Shown piece by piece: positions 34,555-46,825 of a DNA stretch of 64,000 nucleotides. The notes beneath the pieces are model-generated. The model saw nothing but the letters and a program-made list of their open reading frames with translations, did no database searches and was not told the origin of the DNA. Made by a program: the position numbers and the translations under genes. Position 1 is the stretch's first letter. Each line of letters begins with the position of its first letter. The stretch comes from Lunularia cruciata (lineage: Eukaryota; Streptophyta; Marchantiopsida; Lunulariales; Lunulariaceae): positions 39,744,501 to 39,808,500 of the forward strand of contig OX419761.1 of the NCBI GenBank assembly GCA_948567375.1, given 5' to 3'.

Positions 34555-36900
34555 AAGCATGCATTTATGTAGAGTGTGGACAAGTTAGAAAAATAGTTCA
34601 AGATTGCATTCTGAAATGTTACGACAAAGTAGAGAATACCATGGTGAAGATAAGAACAAAGATGTCCATGAATTTTATGTAAGAAATGAGACCTTGAATA
34701 AGAACAAAATTGAGGTATAAAGATCATCTTCAAAATTTGAAGTCATCAAAATTTTAGTCCATATAGATGAGATTTTGAAAGGAGATGAATTAGACTACAT
34801 TACTCCTATAGATTTACAACTTGCTCTCATAAATCTTTGGCATAAAGTATGAGCTCTAATTCAAGTAGTTCTACTAATGATTTTTACTCCACCAATTTCA
34901 AATATTGATGAAACCTCAAGGGAGATTACCAAGCAATTGGTGACATAAAGATCAATACATTGCAAGTAAATGAAAAAAGAAACAAAAATATAAGAGAAGA
35001 TCCTAGGAGTTAAAACAACTACACACTAAGGAACAATGGCCCCAAGTGCAACCTTGATATAGTGAACACACTTGTGTCAAGGTAGAAGAAATGTTTATTT
35101 TGCAAGGTTTTAAGTGTGATAGATCTTTTATTCAAATCTTAGTTTCCTAAATATCTAGACAAATCCTTGATAAAAGAGTAGATTAAGGGAATGATTTCCA
35201 CTATCAAATATGATGATAAAGTGACATTCAATAACTATTCAAGATTTGGATAAATCTTTAGCAAATATGTCCTTATCTTTTCCTTCAACTACAAGGATTT
35301 GAAGAGATGACCTTGGAGAAGCATCACATTGAGCTGGAAGAGAAATTAAAACATATTTGCAAATGTCCAAGAGGATCAACAAGGAACAATAGTGTTCAAG
35401 GAAGAGATTGAGAAGGTAAAGCAAGTATGCTTATGTTGTGAAATGTAAAATAAAAAATGGGTCTTCCTTATTATGATAGTGAAGGAGAAGAGTGAGAACT
35501 TGACAGTGTGTGTTGACTATAAGTAGCTCAATGCATTGATTAAACTCTTATCCTCTATAATCCATGAGATAGATTTTAGAATAGTTTGTGGGTCATGTAT
35601 GATATAGCATCTGAGATGGTTATAATAGCAATAACTAAATTATTATTGCTAAAAAATATGATCAATTAATAACCTTCATTATAACTTGGTGTACATTTTA
35701 CTCTTGAGTAATCTATTTGGTACTTAAAATTCTTGAAAATATTTCCAAATGGTAATGAACAAGATGTTTACACCAATCAATGGAAATTTTATGAGAAATT
35801 TCATTGATAATTTCTACATTTATGGGAGCAAGGAGTAAATTTTTTATCATCTCATCAAATTAAGCAAAGATTAGATAAATCTAGTGCTTTACTAGTGCCA
35901 AAGAGGTGTATATTTGGGTGCTAAAGTGTCTTCTATTAAAACATCTAGCATTGAAGGAGGATAAAAGAAGGTGAAGAAGATAATAGAAAATTTATCCTAC
36001 CTACTTATCAAAGTTGAGATCCTTATTTAGGAAAGGTAGGATATTATGGGAGATTTATTTTCTTGTTTATGAACATATCTTGTGCTTTATCTCTTGTATG
36101 AATTTTGGGAGATAATGCAACTTTAATAGGCTTTTTTTGGATTTGAAGAAGATACTTACGTACTATTGTGTCTATCTTAGCTAAGCTTTACATGAAGAAA
36201 CCAAATACATCTATGATAGTAGTATGAAATAATCTAAGCCAAAATGATGATGAAAAGAATGATCATCATAATTTCTATGTTAGCAAAAAAAATGGTTATT
36301 ATAGAGAATAGTCACTATAATAAAGACAATATCATTATATGGCTTGGTTGTCCCGTGGGAATTTTTGATGGTGGAGGTGAAATTTTTAGGAGTATTACTA
36401 TAGTCATGTGTTACATTTCTCAATCAAGCATAGGGTTATAACATACTATAAGCCAAATTCAGATGATCTTGTAGAGAAGACAAACTAATCTTACATACAA
36501 TGTTGTCAAAGAATGGTGATATGGAAGGGGTAAATCAAAATTGGGAAAAGAGCTTACATCAATCATCCAAAATAGATACTCTCTATTTTGGATAAATGAT
36601 GGATTGGAGTCCAAAATACAAATCAAATGTAACCTCAAAACATTGCAAACTCTTGAATTTAACTTGAAAGAAAATCAAGTAGAAGATGTCAAGAAGCCAT
36701 TCAAACAACTTCTTATGGAGATGTAAGAAGCTAGAGATATATCCTTAATCCAAATTCAAAAGGCTCAAGCTTAACAAAAGAACCATGACAAGAAAATAGT
36801 GGAGAGAAGAAGTCAACTTTTCAAGAGATTGGAAATTGGGTAATGCTTGTTAATCCAATTTGCTATTTATATAAAAAGGGGAAAGTTTCTACATTTTTCA
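34555..36900 (+). pseudogene. Degenerate Ty3/gypsy Gag-Pol remnant
   Basis: A zinc-knuckle-like stretch (ECGQVRKIVQDC) is at about 34,570-34,605. An RT start (VCVDYKQLNALI) is near 35,500-35,540. A palm segment (FIDNFYIYG) sits near 35,800. An integrase C-terminal-like segment near 36,750-36,870 contains IQKAQA, KNHDKK and KRGKF. Many stops interrupt it. The element is unrelated in orientation and sequence to M and P and is older. No LTRs were identified. Confidence 0.6.
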
Positions 36901-38590
36901 ATTAAAGAAGGTCTATAGTAATCATCCGTATGATATCAAGTAGAAATCAATTTCATAAATTATAATAAGTTGAAAATTTTCTAGTATAGGAAATAATATT
37001 TCACTTTGATAGAAATAAAACTTAGTCTAGAGTAATGTAACACTTTAAGGTGCACATCAACCTCTAATAGTATTTTGGTGATTTTTATTAAGTTGCAATT
37101 AATTAAGTTTAGTAATAACTAAGTTGCTATGGCTGAAAGGAAAGATCCAATATTAAATAACTAGATACTCACTTGAACCTTTTACTGGATTTAACATTGT
37201 ATGTGAGTAGGACCTCTAAATGAATTTTATTTTGGATTATTATCACCATCTTGGAACTTTGTGTGGCCTGTTTGACTATGTCAATAGAAGATATCCAATT
37301 CTTATTGGTTTGGTTCTGATTTGGATTGTCTCTCACTCAGATGAACCTCTAATGGCTATTAAAGCATTGCATCATGGACTATAAAAGCTGAGAACAAAAT
37401 TCCATAATACTACTCCAAGGCTAAAACTTCAAGGTACCTCCAAGACTCAAGACATTGCTAACTTGAGAACTCAATGAGAGAGAGATAGTTTCAAATGAAA
37501 GGATTATGAGTATATTTTTATGGATAATAATAGTAAGACTCTCTTTCTAAATCAAGTCCACAAGGGTTACTAGAATTGCCTTATCTTTAAATAAGAGTGC
37601 ATAGTATAGTCCTTTCTTGTTGTAAAAAGTCCAAGCATAAGCTTTACTTGAAAAAGAGAAACCTTCAATAATATTTTACTGTTCTTAGGGATGATCTTAA
37701 TTAGAGAAATATAATCTTAATTTATCAATGCAATGCTTTAATGAAGTGATCAAAGTGCTTCTCCTTACTCACATAGATACAAAAGTTACAGATGAAATCT
37801 GTCACAAACTCCTTAATAAATGGTTCAAATTCAAACATCTTGTTAATGAATTTTCAAAAAGTTACTAGAGAATTATAAAGACCAAAAAGAAACACTCTGA
37901 ACATAAACGTACACCAATGAATAATGAAGGTTTAGGTCCATTTGGTGAAAAAATTGTGCCTTATACTACTTTTTGTACTTTTGGAAGATACTTTTGAGAA
38001 TATGCTTTCCATCATTAGACTTATTGAATATCTCCCTTTATAATATTGAGTGTGATTTGGAAGAACACTTGTTGAATAGGGAGAGAAGATACTACAACAA
38101 ATTTAATATAGAATGGTTAAGTCCAAAACACCATTCTTCTCATGGTTTTTTATGTGCATAGGTATATAAATTATATAAAAGAACCTTTTGTGGGGAAAGA
38201 TCCTTCACATGATGATAGATCTGATAGACATTGGCATAAGAAGATACTTGTGTCTTTTTTGGAATCTAGAGCAAAGGTTACTATTAAGTATATATATGTA
38301 CCTCAAGGCAAATAACTCTACAATTTCTTTCACAAACTAAGTAATAACTAAATAAAATAGATATATTATATTTTGATGTTTGAATTATATATATAGTTTA
38401 TTTATTTAATCTATTTGATTTATGTGGTTTGAATTTATTATTTGATAAGTTGTAAATGTTTCAACCATATGTATATATTTCTTTTCTTAATATTTTCTGT
38501 TAAATTATACTATTTTTTCCAATAGAGTCAAAATTTATTAATAAAAAATTTTAACAAAATGTTTGAATCCTTCCCATTTCAAGAAATTTT
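36901..38590. other. AT-rich DNA, no gene recognised
   Basis: This may be the tail of the gypsy remnant. Nothing specific can be read. Confidence 0.45.
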
Positions 38591-39032
38591 GCTTTAAATG
38601 TATGTGAAACTTGTTTTGAGACAAATCAAGGTTTTAGAGAGAAGACAATGTGGTTATCCACTAAGGAAACATTTATCCACCAGTTTATTTGAGCCAACTA
38701 TCAAAACTCTCAAAGATGCTAGTTATTGTATATCCATTGGCAAGAAAGCATGGAAAAGATTATTTGTCAAATCTAACAACGTCAATTGTTTTACAATAGC
38801 CAAAAGAGATAGGGATAACCCCATTGATCCGATTGTGTATGGCGGATAGAATTGCATTTCCCAGCCATTTCTCCCAATTTCTAATAGTGGTCCAATGATG
38901 TTATTATCATCCACTCCCAACCAAATCAATGGAAAATTTGTGAAATTCCTTGGTAACAAACCTATCAAATGGTAATAAAAAATTTCTATCAGCTCTGCCA
39001 CTTCAAAAAAGATGCACTATTATAAAAGTGAG
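38591..39032 (-). pseudogene. LRR receptor pseudogene, downstream part
   Basis: The minus strand reads leucine-rich repeats with the plant spacing: LLPRNFTNFPLIWLGVDDNN, then a one-frame change, PISFG, LTLLDLTNNLF, then LRVLIVGSNKL after a stop. It continues the LRR gene found to the right of the copia element (44,545-46,264), which is in the same orientation. Confidence 0.65.
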
Positions 39033-39290
39033 TGTTGAGCATAGTTGTCGTGGATGGTGTTGCAATATGGCAATTGATAATGTACATGGCATGGAATAAC
39101 AAGGCAATAGGAGCACCTAATCATTGTGCACCGCTCCCTAGATAATTACAATCATACATCACTTAGTACATATCTCTTCCAAATAGACTTATTGTAGTTC
39201 TTTCTTCCTTCTAAGATATGTACTTATACAATGAGTTTTCTCATGATTATATGAAGTAAGAATATAATAATCTCCAATTAGCTTTCATTA
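39033..39290 (+). repeat. Copia 5' LTR
   Basis: It aligns end to end with 44,279-44,544. Many differences are TpG or CpA here versus CpG in the 3' copy, as expected from cytosine deamination. No canonical primer-binding site is obvious downstream. Confidence 0.75.
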
Positions 39291-39399
39291 GATTATGGGC
39301 CCCCACTAAGGTTATGCTCTACCTCCATATTTATTGCCTAAATTGTATGCATGCATCAATTAAAAAAACTTGCATGCATGCATACCTATCTGCTCCTTT

Positions 39400-42300
39400 T
39401 TCATAGATTGACATCATTACCATAGTTGAACTGACATCAATACACCAAAATGCATATCATGTTCATCCTTGACTAGCACAGACAACCGGCTCATTTGGAA
39501 ATATCATTCTAAGCTTATACTACATGCCCAAGGCCTATGGGATGTCACTTCGGAGCATGAAAGCACTCCAAAGATAGGATGATGACAAGACTTCAAAAAA
39601 CTGGCTCAATGTTTGCTATTGAACTTGCTTAATTCCAAGCCTCTTGGGACAAACAGGACGGCAAAGCACACATGCATATTGGATTGATTGTATCACCTAC
39701 AATAGCTCTCGACTTGATGACCTATAAGACAGCAAAGAAAATGTGGTATAAACTTGTAGACACCTTTAAGCAAAAGATTGAAATAAATAAAATTGTGTTC
39801 CTATGTGAGTTTAATACACTCATACTCCATAGTGGAGAAACTCTTTCAATGCTCATTGCTTGATCTCACGAGCTTGCCAATAGACTAATGATGGTCGGCA
39901 TGGATGTTGAAAAATATACTCAAGCTACAACATTACTTAGAGCATTTCTAACAATAGATTACTTGCTTACCTCTTTTCATGACTTTTATGGCTGTTACAG
40001 GAATTGGAGTCCTAGAGGTGACTGATGTTGAGGCAGCCCTACATACCAAGGAACTCCATGCCAACAACATGCAAAATTTCTAGATCAAGGATGTGAATCA
40101 GCTTTTGTTGCAACACCGTATCAATAAAAAAAAGTGCAAAATAGAAGTTACTTGTGAATATTGTGGCAAGAGAGGCCATAGGGAGCTATAGTAGATTTTG
40201 TTTTCCTTGAGGACATATGCATCATATGTCACAAACTATTGTGCCTCAAAGAACACTACAATGCAAAGCAGCTTAGACTTGCTTGTATCCATCAATCAAT
40301 AACATGCAATAACACCAAGTCCATCTTGTTATAGCTTCAATAGAAAAACCTACTTGGTCAATGGATGACCTACCATGACCATGAATGGTTGCTATTAGGC
40401 ATATCTCTCGCATTGCACAATGGTCTTAGGGGCCTTGTTCTTGACTCAAGTGCAACTTGTCCCATTATGAATAATGATTCTGCACTCAATGACTACAAAG
40501 CACTTACCACCACTAAGCCTATCATCATAGAAGATGGTTGTACTTCCTATGCCATTGTTATTGGCATAATTTTTTTGTGCACCACTATTGGACAGATTCT
40601 TGCCTTCCAAGAATGCTTACTTTGCCCCAACCTAGGCATGACACTACTTTGTATTCATGCATTTGGCATTTTTGGAACTTGGGCTTCCTTTGAAGGAAGT
40701 TCTGCTATTGTGTACAAGGATAGGTACACCCTTGCCCTGGCCATAGTGGTGTATTGTCTCTACAAACTTGATGGTTCAATACTTTATCCCTAAGAGCTTA
40801 GTGCCACCACCATAACAAATAATGGAACAATCTAGCACCAACACCTTGGACACCTTGGTGCAATGTATATGGGCAAGCTACACAATTTTTCTATAGGCCT
40901 GCTTACTATACAAAAACTTACCTCATGGAGTTTGTGAACCTTGTGCACTTGCTAAGTCACACTAGTTACCCTTCCTTGATACCCATGTCATCTCAAATGC
41001 TTCCACGACCAACTTAGGATGCATCCATGCAGATTTAGTCGGTCCAGTGTGCAATAAATCACTACTTCCTTGTCATTGTTGATGAGTTCACATGCATAGT
41101 GGATGTTGTGCCCTTGAAACACAAATAAAACATATTGTAAGCACTTAAAGTGTATCACAACAAGATGGAGACATCCTTGGGTTTTTGTTTGAAAACTCTA
41201 TGCACATATGAAGGTAGCAAATTTATCAACTTTTTGTTATCAATGAATGGCTATGTGAATGCATGATTACCAAAGAATTGTCTCCTCCTTGCTCACTTAA
41301 ACTCAATGGTGTTGCTCAACACACTATCCGCACGCTTGTTGAACATGCTTGAGCTATGATGCAAATAACAAAAGGGAAAATAACAAATGGGTATTGGGAG
41401 GGTGCCATCCTCACAACTGCCTACTTGCAAAACAGAAGTCCAAGTTCACACTTACACACTTACACACTATGGGAAGCTTGGAGTGGCCAAAAGCTAAACT
41501 TAGAACACCTTTGCACTTGGGGATGCAACACTTTCATCCATTAAGACCTACATAGCTTGGGCAAATTTGACTCACAAGCCATCAAAGCTATCTTTATTGG
41601 GTATGGCACTAGTTGATATATATTCTACCTTCCTGAATTTGGTAAATGGCTATGCTCATGACATGCTCATTTTGTTAAACACTCCACATCACAACCTATA
41701 GCCATTGAGGTCGATACCAATCTAACAACTATTACTTGTTTGAGGATGGTCTTGAAGATATAACTTTAGATGGGCTAAACGTTCCTAAGACCAACATGCC
41801 AACAACTCCAAAATCCCACTAGGTGCCAATACCAACTACAAATCACATTGTTTTACAATGATCTACCTGCATTTCATGCCCATCTTGTCGATACCCAAAA
41901 TCAGATTATGTTGCTACTACAACCTCCAATTACGACCTGTTTGCACATGATACAATTGACCTCCCATCATATCTTGCCTAACCAACCTCATATGATGCAG
42001 CCCTATGTAGCATTTATGTAGCACAATGGGGCAAAGCAATGCAACAAAAATATGACACTCTTCTCAATATGAATGTCTCCACCAATGCCATGTGCCAACT
42101 TGCTGCCTTTTGCAAATGTGACATGTTCCAAGTGGGTCTTCAAAGTCAAAACCAATGCACACATTGTTTTAGAATGATTCAAGGATTTCTTAGTTGCACA
42201 AGGCTATACCCAAGTCATTGGAATTGATTAAGTGACAACCTTTGCACCAATTGCTACTATGGCAACAATTTGCATCATGCTTGGCTTTGCTACAACACAA

Positions 42301-43545
42301 CAACTACTCATTGAGCAAGTTGCGGTATCATGACATACGTAAATGGAATACTCAAACATGATATCTATCTGGACCTACCACCAGGCTATGGTACACTTGG
42401 CACCATTTAGAAACTCCAAAAACCATTATATGGACTAAAAAAATTGAGCCACGAGTGGTTCAAGACCTTCACAATGCACCTACAAGCTATGGGTTTTTCA
42501 ACCTCATCTTATGACCAATGCCTATTTCACATCATTGATAGAGGTCAAATGTTGCATCTCATCTTCTACATGGACTACATTCTCCTTGTCACCGCTTCAT
42601 CAACCTTACTTGCAGAAATCAAAAACCAACTTGCTGCCGCCTTTCAGGTCAAATAGCATAGTACCGCACGGTACCTACTTGGTCTTGAAATAATCTGGCA
42701 TGATGATGACAACATGGCCATCACACAAACTGGCTATCTCAAATGTGTATACTCAAATGGCCAATCTCTCCAATGCCAATCCCGTTTGCACACTCCTTTC
42801 CCTTGGAACACAACTTACAACAATTACCAATTCAGAAGTAAAAACCATGTGTCCATTTTGATAGCTCCTTGTCAAACTGAACTTTGATTCCATCTGCACA
42901 TGATGAGATATAGCTCACAGCCTCTCTCTCTTTGTGCAACACTCATCTCACCCAACTGACACTCATTGGGTGGCACTCAAACACATCTGCCGCTACCTTG
43001 TTGGTACAATTTATCAATTTCTTGTCTACCTGACATCCAATAGTGAGCTCACCCTGGTTGCATATGCTGATGTTGGTTGGGAAAACCAATTTTCATCTTG
43101 CAAATCTTATTCAGGAGTCATTCTATTGCTTAATGACACCGAAGTTATATGGTCATCTAAGAAACAAGCACCGGTTGCTCCATAGATAATGGAAGCAAAA
43201 TATTATGCACTTGATGTTGCAGATCATGAAGCAACATGGGTGCAAAATATCATTGCATCTATGACTACATTTAAAGGCCCTATTGTCATCTGTGATGATA
43301 GCCACCGTGCTATTGCTGCAGCCTCCAACACCAGCAGACTCGCCTCAAGTAGAATGAAGCACATCAACATTGGACACCACTACATCAAAGACATTGTTAC
43401 CAAGTGCATTGTCTCCCTTACTCATATCCCTATTGCCGACAATGCATCACCAAAGTCTCACAACACTCTCACCAAAGTCCTTCCTGGACCCCCTACAACC
43501 CTACTCCTGGAGCAAATTGGCCTCTTCTCCGTAGCATTCTCATAA
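39400..43545 (+). pseudogene. Copia Gag-Pol polyprotein, degenerate
   Basis: A Gag region lies at about 39,480-40,080. The zinc knuckle (CEYCGKRGHRE) is at 40,153-40,185. The protease active site (VLDSSATCPI) is near 40,440-40,470. The integrase zinc and core region shows ADLVGP near 41,030 and LNGVAQHTIRTLVEHA near 41,300-41,350. RT has WFKTFTMHLQAMGFSTS and the catalytic box YMDYILL near 42,570-42,590, where the usual second Asp is Tyr. RNase H has AYADVGWEN and VIWSSKKQAPVA at 43,050-43,185, then MEAKYYALDVADHEATW. Stops break every domain. Confidence 0.85.
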
Positions 43546-43869
43546 CCATTTACACCATTAGTTGTGTTCCCTCTTCTTGAAAACCCAAAAATCTCTTTTG
43601 CCCAACTACCACTAAATTTGCTTTGCACCCATCCCAGTGACCGCTACCAAAACAGCCCAACGCATCAACATCCACACCGGGAGCTTCTATGTGTGGTATT
43701 GTTCTCTTAAGCATCTACTCTTCTTGTTCCCCGTCTTTGGGAAAAAGGTACTTGGCCCTATTTTTTCTGACTTATTGTCCATTTCATCTATAAGACCTTT
43801 CCTTTGATACTCCATCTACAGCTTCAATGACCGTTTCAATTTCTTGCTTCTGTCTACTTTTCACACAAT

Positions 43870-44000
43870 TGGGGCTTAGCCCAATGTTACCTTTTTTGTC
43901 TCTCCCTTCTACGGCATGTTACTTTTTTTTTTCTCTCCCTTGTACGGCTTGATGGGTCTTCCCATCCTTCGTTTTTCCTACGCGGTCGCCTTTTTTCTTT
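43870..44000 (+). mobile_element. LINE 3' tail inserted in the copia element
   Basis: It contains GGGGCTTAGCCC and CTCCCTTGTACGGCTTGATG and ends in CCTACGCGGTCGCC followed by a T-rich run. Part of the tail is duplicated internally (two CTCTCCCTT motifs). Confidence 0.75.
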
Positions 44001-44278
44001 TCACACAAGTGACAACATCCCTTGATGCTTCACCGACTCTGCACCCGTTTCAGAATTTCTCTCGACTTTTCTTCCCCAAGGATAGGCTTATACTCGGTGC
44101 CCGACACTCACATCTTGATCTTAGAACTGGTATCATACAAGTCGAAGACAACACTGCAAGAAGTGACTCAACTATATTTCTTGCTCAAGTGGCACGCAAT
44201 TACGTCTAGGGTTCAATCCTTCTCTTTTTGCGCTTTAGATTCTGTCCAGTTTCCAACTATGATGCGCAATCGCGCGGC

Positions 44279-44544
44279 TGTCGAGCGTCGAAGTCGTGGG
44301 CGATGCTGCCATGTGGCACATGATAACGAATATGGCAAAGGACAACGTGGCAGTAGGAGCACCTCAGCATTGCGCGCTGCTCACTACATAATTACTAGAA
44401 AATTACAACTCACTAGATAACTACAACCACACATCGTTCCAAAATAGACTTATCGCTTAGTGTTTTCTCGATCGATATGTACGATTAGTTTTCTCATGAC
44501 TGTAGGAAGTAAAAAGTACAGCTATGTCCGATTAGCTCGCATCA
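44279..44544 (+). repeat. Copia 3' LTR
   Basis: It begins TGTCGAGCGTCG and ends CGCATCA, aligned to the 5' LTR. It is much richer in CpG than the 5' copy. Confidence 0.75.
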
Positions 44545-46264
44545 ATGGGTCCAGACATTTGATTCTTGTTAATGAAAAGTCTTCGCAGCAGCGTACAATT
44601 GCTAAGATTTTGGGGAATTATACCTGTCAACTCATTATCGAAAAGGAAATTCTATCTTATGTATTGAAGCATCCTCAGATCTGCTGGTATCTCCCATTGG
44701 AGTCGATTTTCATAGAGATGGAGCGCATGAAAAAAGGTGAGACCTCTTGAACTAGATGGAATGGTGCCTGTAAGCTTATTATCACCCATGATTAATATGC
44801 TCAGCTTGCTGAGATTACCGAGCTCCCAAGATATGCTCCCAAGATATCTTAACTTGGTCCACTTCCCCAACGATGTTCACAGAGTATCTGTGAGCGCATT
44901 ATTCCCCACAGACAACTCTGCCAACCCGATGAGATTCCCCAATCTCCAAGGTATGTTTCCTGTCAAGTCATTGTCAGCTGTTGCAACTTTTCTAGCTATA
45001 TACATCTTCCCAATGACGAGGGGATGGTACTTGCGATTGCATTACTTCTCAAAGACAAGTATCGGAGCTCTGTGAGTCTTCCCGAAGTATTCTCCCCATC
45101 AAGTTGTTGTCCCGAAGACAAAGGTCTTGTGACTTTGTACGTCAACGACGACAACGCCAACGACCTGAGAATTGTACCTGTACTCGGATTACAAAAACAG
45201 AATCAACGCTTTAACTCTGTTCAGTTTCGCATGCATGTTGGAATGGTACATTTAACCACATTAGCAAACAGATCCCACAGTTTTAGCTCTGTACAGTTTC
45301 CCAAGGATGTGGGGCTTGTACATGTAAGCTCATTTCTCCATAATTGAGCACCGTCAACCTCCTTGAGTTTGCCCAGTTCCCATGGTAATTTTCCGGTCAA
45401 ATTGGTTTCATGAAGATGCACGTATTGTAACGTGGTACATTCCGCAATGACGTGGGAATAGTATCTGCGAGAAACTTATCAGAAAGTCCAACCATTTCAG
45501 CTCAGTAAGGTTACCAAGTTCCCCTGGTATGCTTCCTGTCAAGCAACTACAACGTTAGGTCCGCCAATCTGCTGCAGCTTCCAACGAACTGGGAATAGAA
45601 CCAGTAAATGCATTACCATACATATACATTATTCTTAGTCCCATCAACTCCCCCAACTCGACCGGCATTTGACCTGTTACGTTGTTCATAGACAAACTGA
45701 GCTTCGTTATCCGGGTGCAACTTCTTATAGACTTGGGAATTATCCTGATAACGAGTCGTTCGACAGATCTAGAGATTCCAGGAAACCTGGATGACACAGT
45801 ATTGCCGAGGAAGACATTGCCCCTTGCAGCTGTATGCCAGTCAAATGAACTACTACGACCTAACCGTTGCAGGATTCCAACGTACACCTGTCCACATACT
45901 TGAAAGCGTAGAGAATAATGCGTACAGGTCTGGACGGCCTTGAAGACGTAGTTGCAGCTCCATCAGGCGGCATGGAAGCAACTTGTCTTGCAATTGCAAG
46001 ACTATTGTGCACATTCTTAGAACAATCATTAGACGTAGGAATGGTCAAACCCTTCACATCGCACCAGGAGTGACTGTCCTTCGAACCTTCAGACGTAGAA
46101 ATGGGAATTTCAAGTCCATGTTTGCCATGTGCAAGGAAACACCTGATTTGGACACAGTGCAAACATGAAAATGAAAGGAAAAATGTAGTCTCGGGCCCTT
46201 TCATTTTCATTTCCATATTTGCACTCTGTCCAAAGCATTCCAAGCATGGACTTGGAAATCCCAT
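44545..46264 (-). pseudogene. LRR receptor-kinase pseudogene, N-terminal part
   Basis: The minus strand from about 45,900 shows the start of an LRR ectodomain: SCNG, then VVVVHLTGIQLQG and FLESLDLSND in a shifted frame. Repeats follow: TKLSLSMNNVTGQMPVELGE, GSIPGELGNLTELK, LHETNLTGKLPWELGK, ISWELGNLSKLSILIMGDNK and NELTGIIPQNLSNC. The last repeat reads MSGPI at the copia junction (44,545). Several frameshifts and stops are needed to join them. No kinase domain is found in the window. The frame at 45,860-46,264 may include 5' coding sequence but is not recognisable. Confidence 0.8.
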
Positions 46265-46310
46265 TTGGCACTACGTCTAACGGGTCAGTCTAACGAAGGA
46301 CAGTCACTCT
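46069..46310. repeat. Long imperfect inverted repeat (foldback, MITE-like)
   Basis: The left arm, 46,069 to about 46,173, and the right arm, about 46,194 to 46,310, are imperfect reverse complements. Matching blocks include GAGTGACTGTCCTTCG, GACGTAG, AAGTCCATG and GAAAATGAAAGG. The loop is about 20 bp. It is the shape of a MITE or of a locus that could yield hairpin RNA. Confidence 0.75.
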
Positions 46311-46497
46311 AAGGACAAAATGCTCACTCCTTCCCCATGCGCTTGGTTGACGAAGTTACAAAATATAAGGCCAGCCGGTTGTAACCTCAATCGACCGCAA
46401 CAGAACGGACAAGCCAATAACCTCCACCTTGCGTCGTCAATCACAGCTATATACCCTCTTGAACTGTCTCTTGCACTCAAACTCTATGTAGCCCTTC

Positions 46498-46825
46498 ATC
46501 AGTTCAATGTCATGATTTACTAGCATTCACTCAGGTACGCTCACCCAGGATAGCTCATTTTCAAGGAACTCATAGATTTCTGGTGCAATTTCATGATGTA
46601 TTTATAATCAGGGAAAGCGTTATCACTTTAGCCACCAAGACTGTACGTAGTCCTACATTATCTCAGCTCAATATCAAGACTTACTTGCATTCACTCGGGT
46701 CCGCTCACCCAGGGAAGCTCATGTTTCACGGAACTCATAATTTCTGGTGCAAATTCATGTGGTAATTATAATCAGAGAAAGGGTTATCACTTTGGCCAAA
46801 AAGACTCCTTAGATTTTTCTTTTGT
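46498..46825. repeat. Tandem duplication, 164-bp unit, two diverged copies
   Basis: The segments at about 46,498-46,661 and 46,662-46,825 share CATTCACTC, CGCTCACCCAGG, TTTCTGGTGCAA and GTTATCACTTT in the same order. Confidence 0.75.

Larger units (their letters stand above)
39033..44544 (+). mobile_element. Ty1/copia LTR retrotransposon, decayed, inside the LRR gene
   Basis: LTRs of about 258 bp (39,033-39,290) and 266 bp (44,279-44,544) begin TGTTGAGC/TGTCGAGC and align throughout, sharing AGTAGGAGCACC-like and CAATTAGCTTTCATTA-like segments. The internal region encodes Gag, protease, integrase, RT and RNase H in Ty1/copia order. A LINE tail is inserted at about 43,870-44,000. No target-site duplication is evident. 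Confidence 0.85.

Noticed and set aside
44737-45347. Plus-strand frames of about 110 codons over the LRR relic
   Set aside because: The minus strand reads LRR consensus; these are its antisense shadows.
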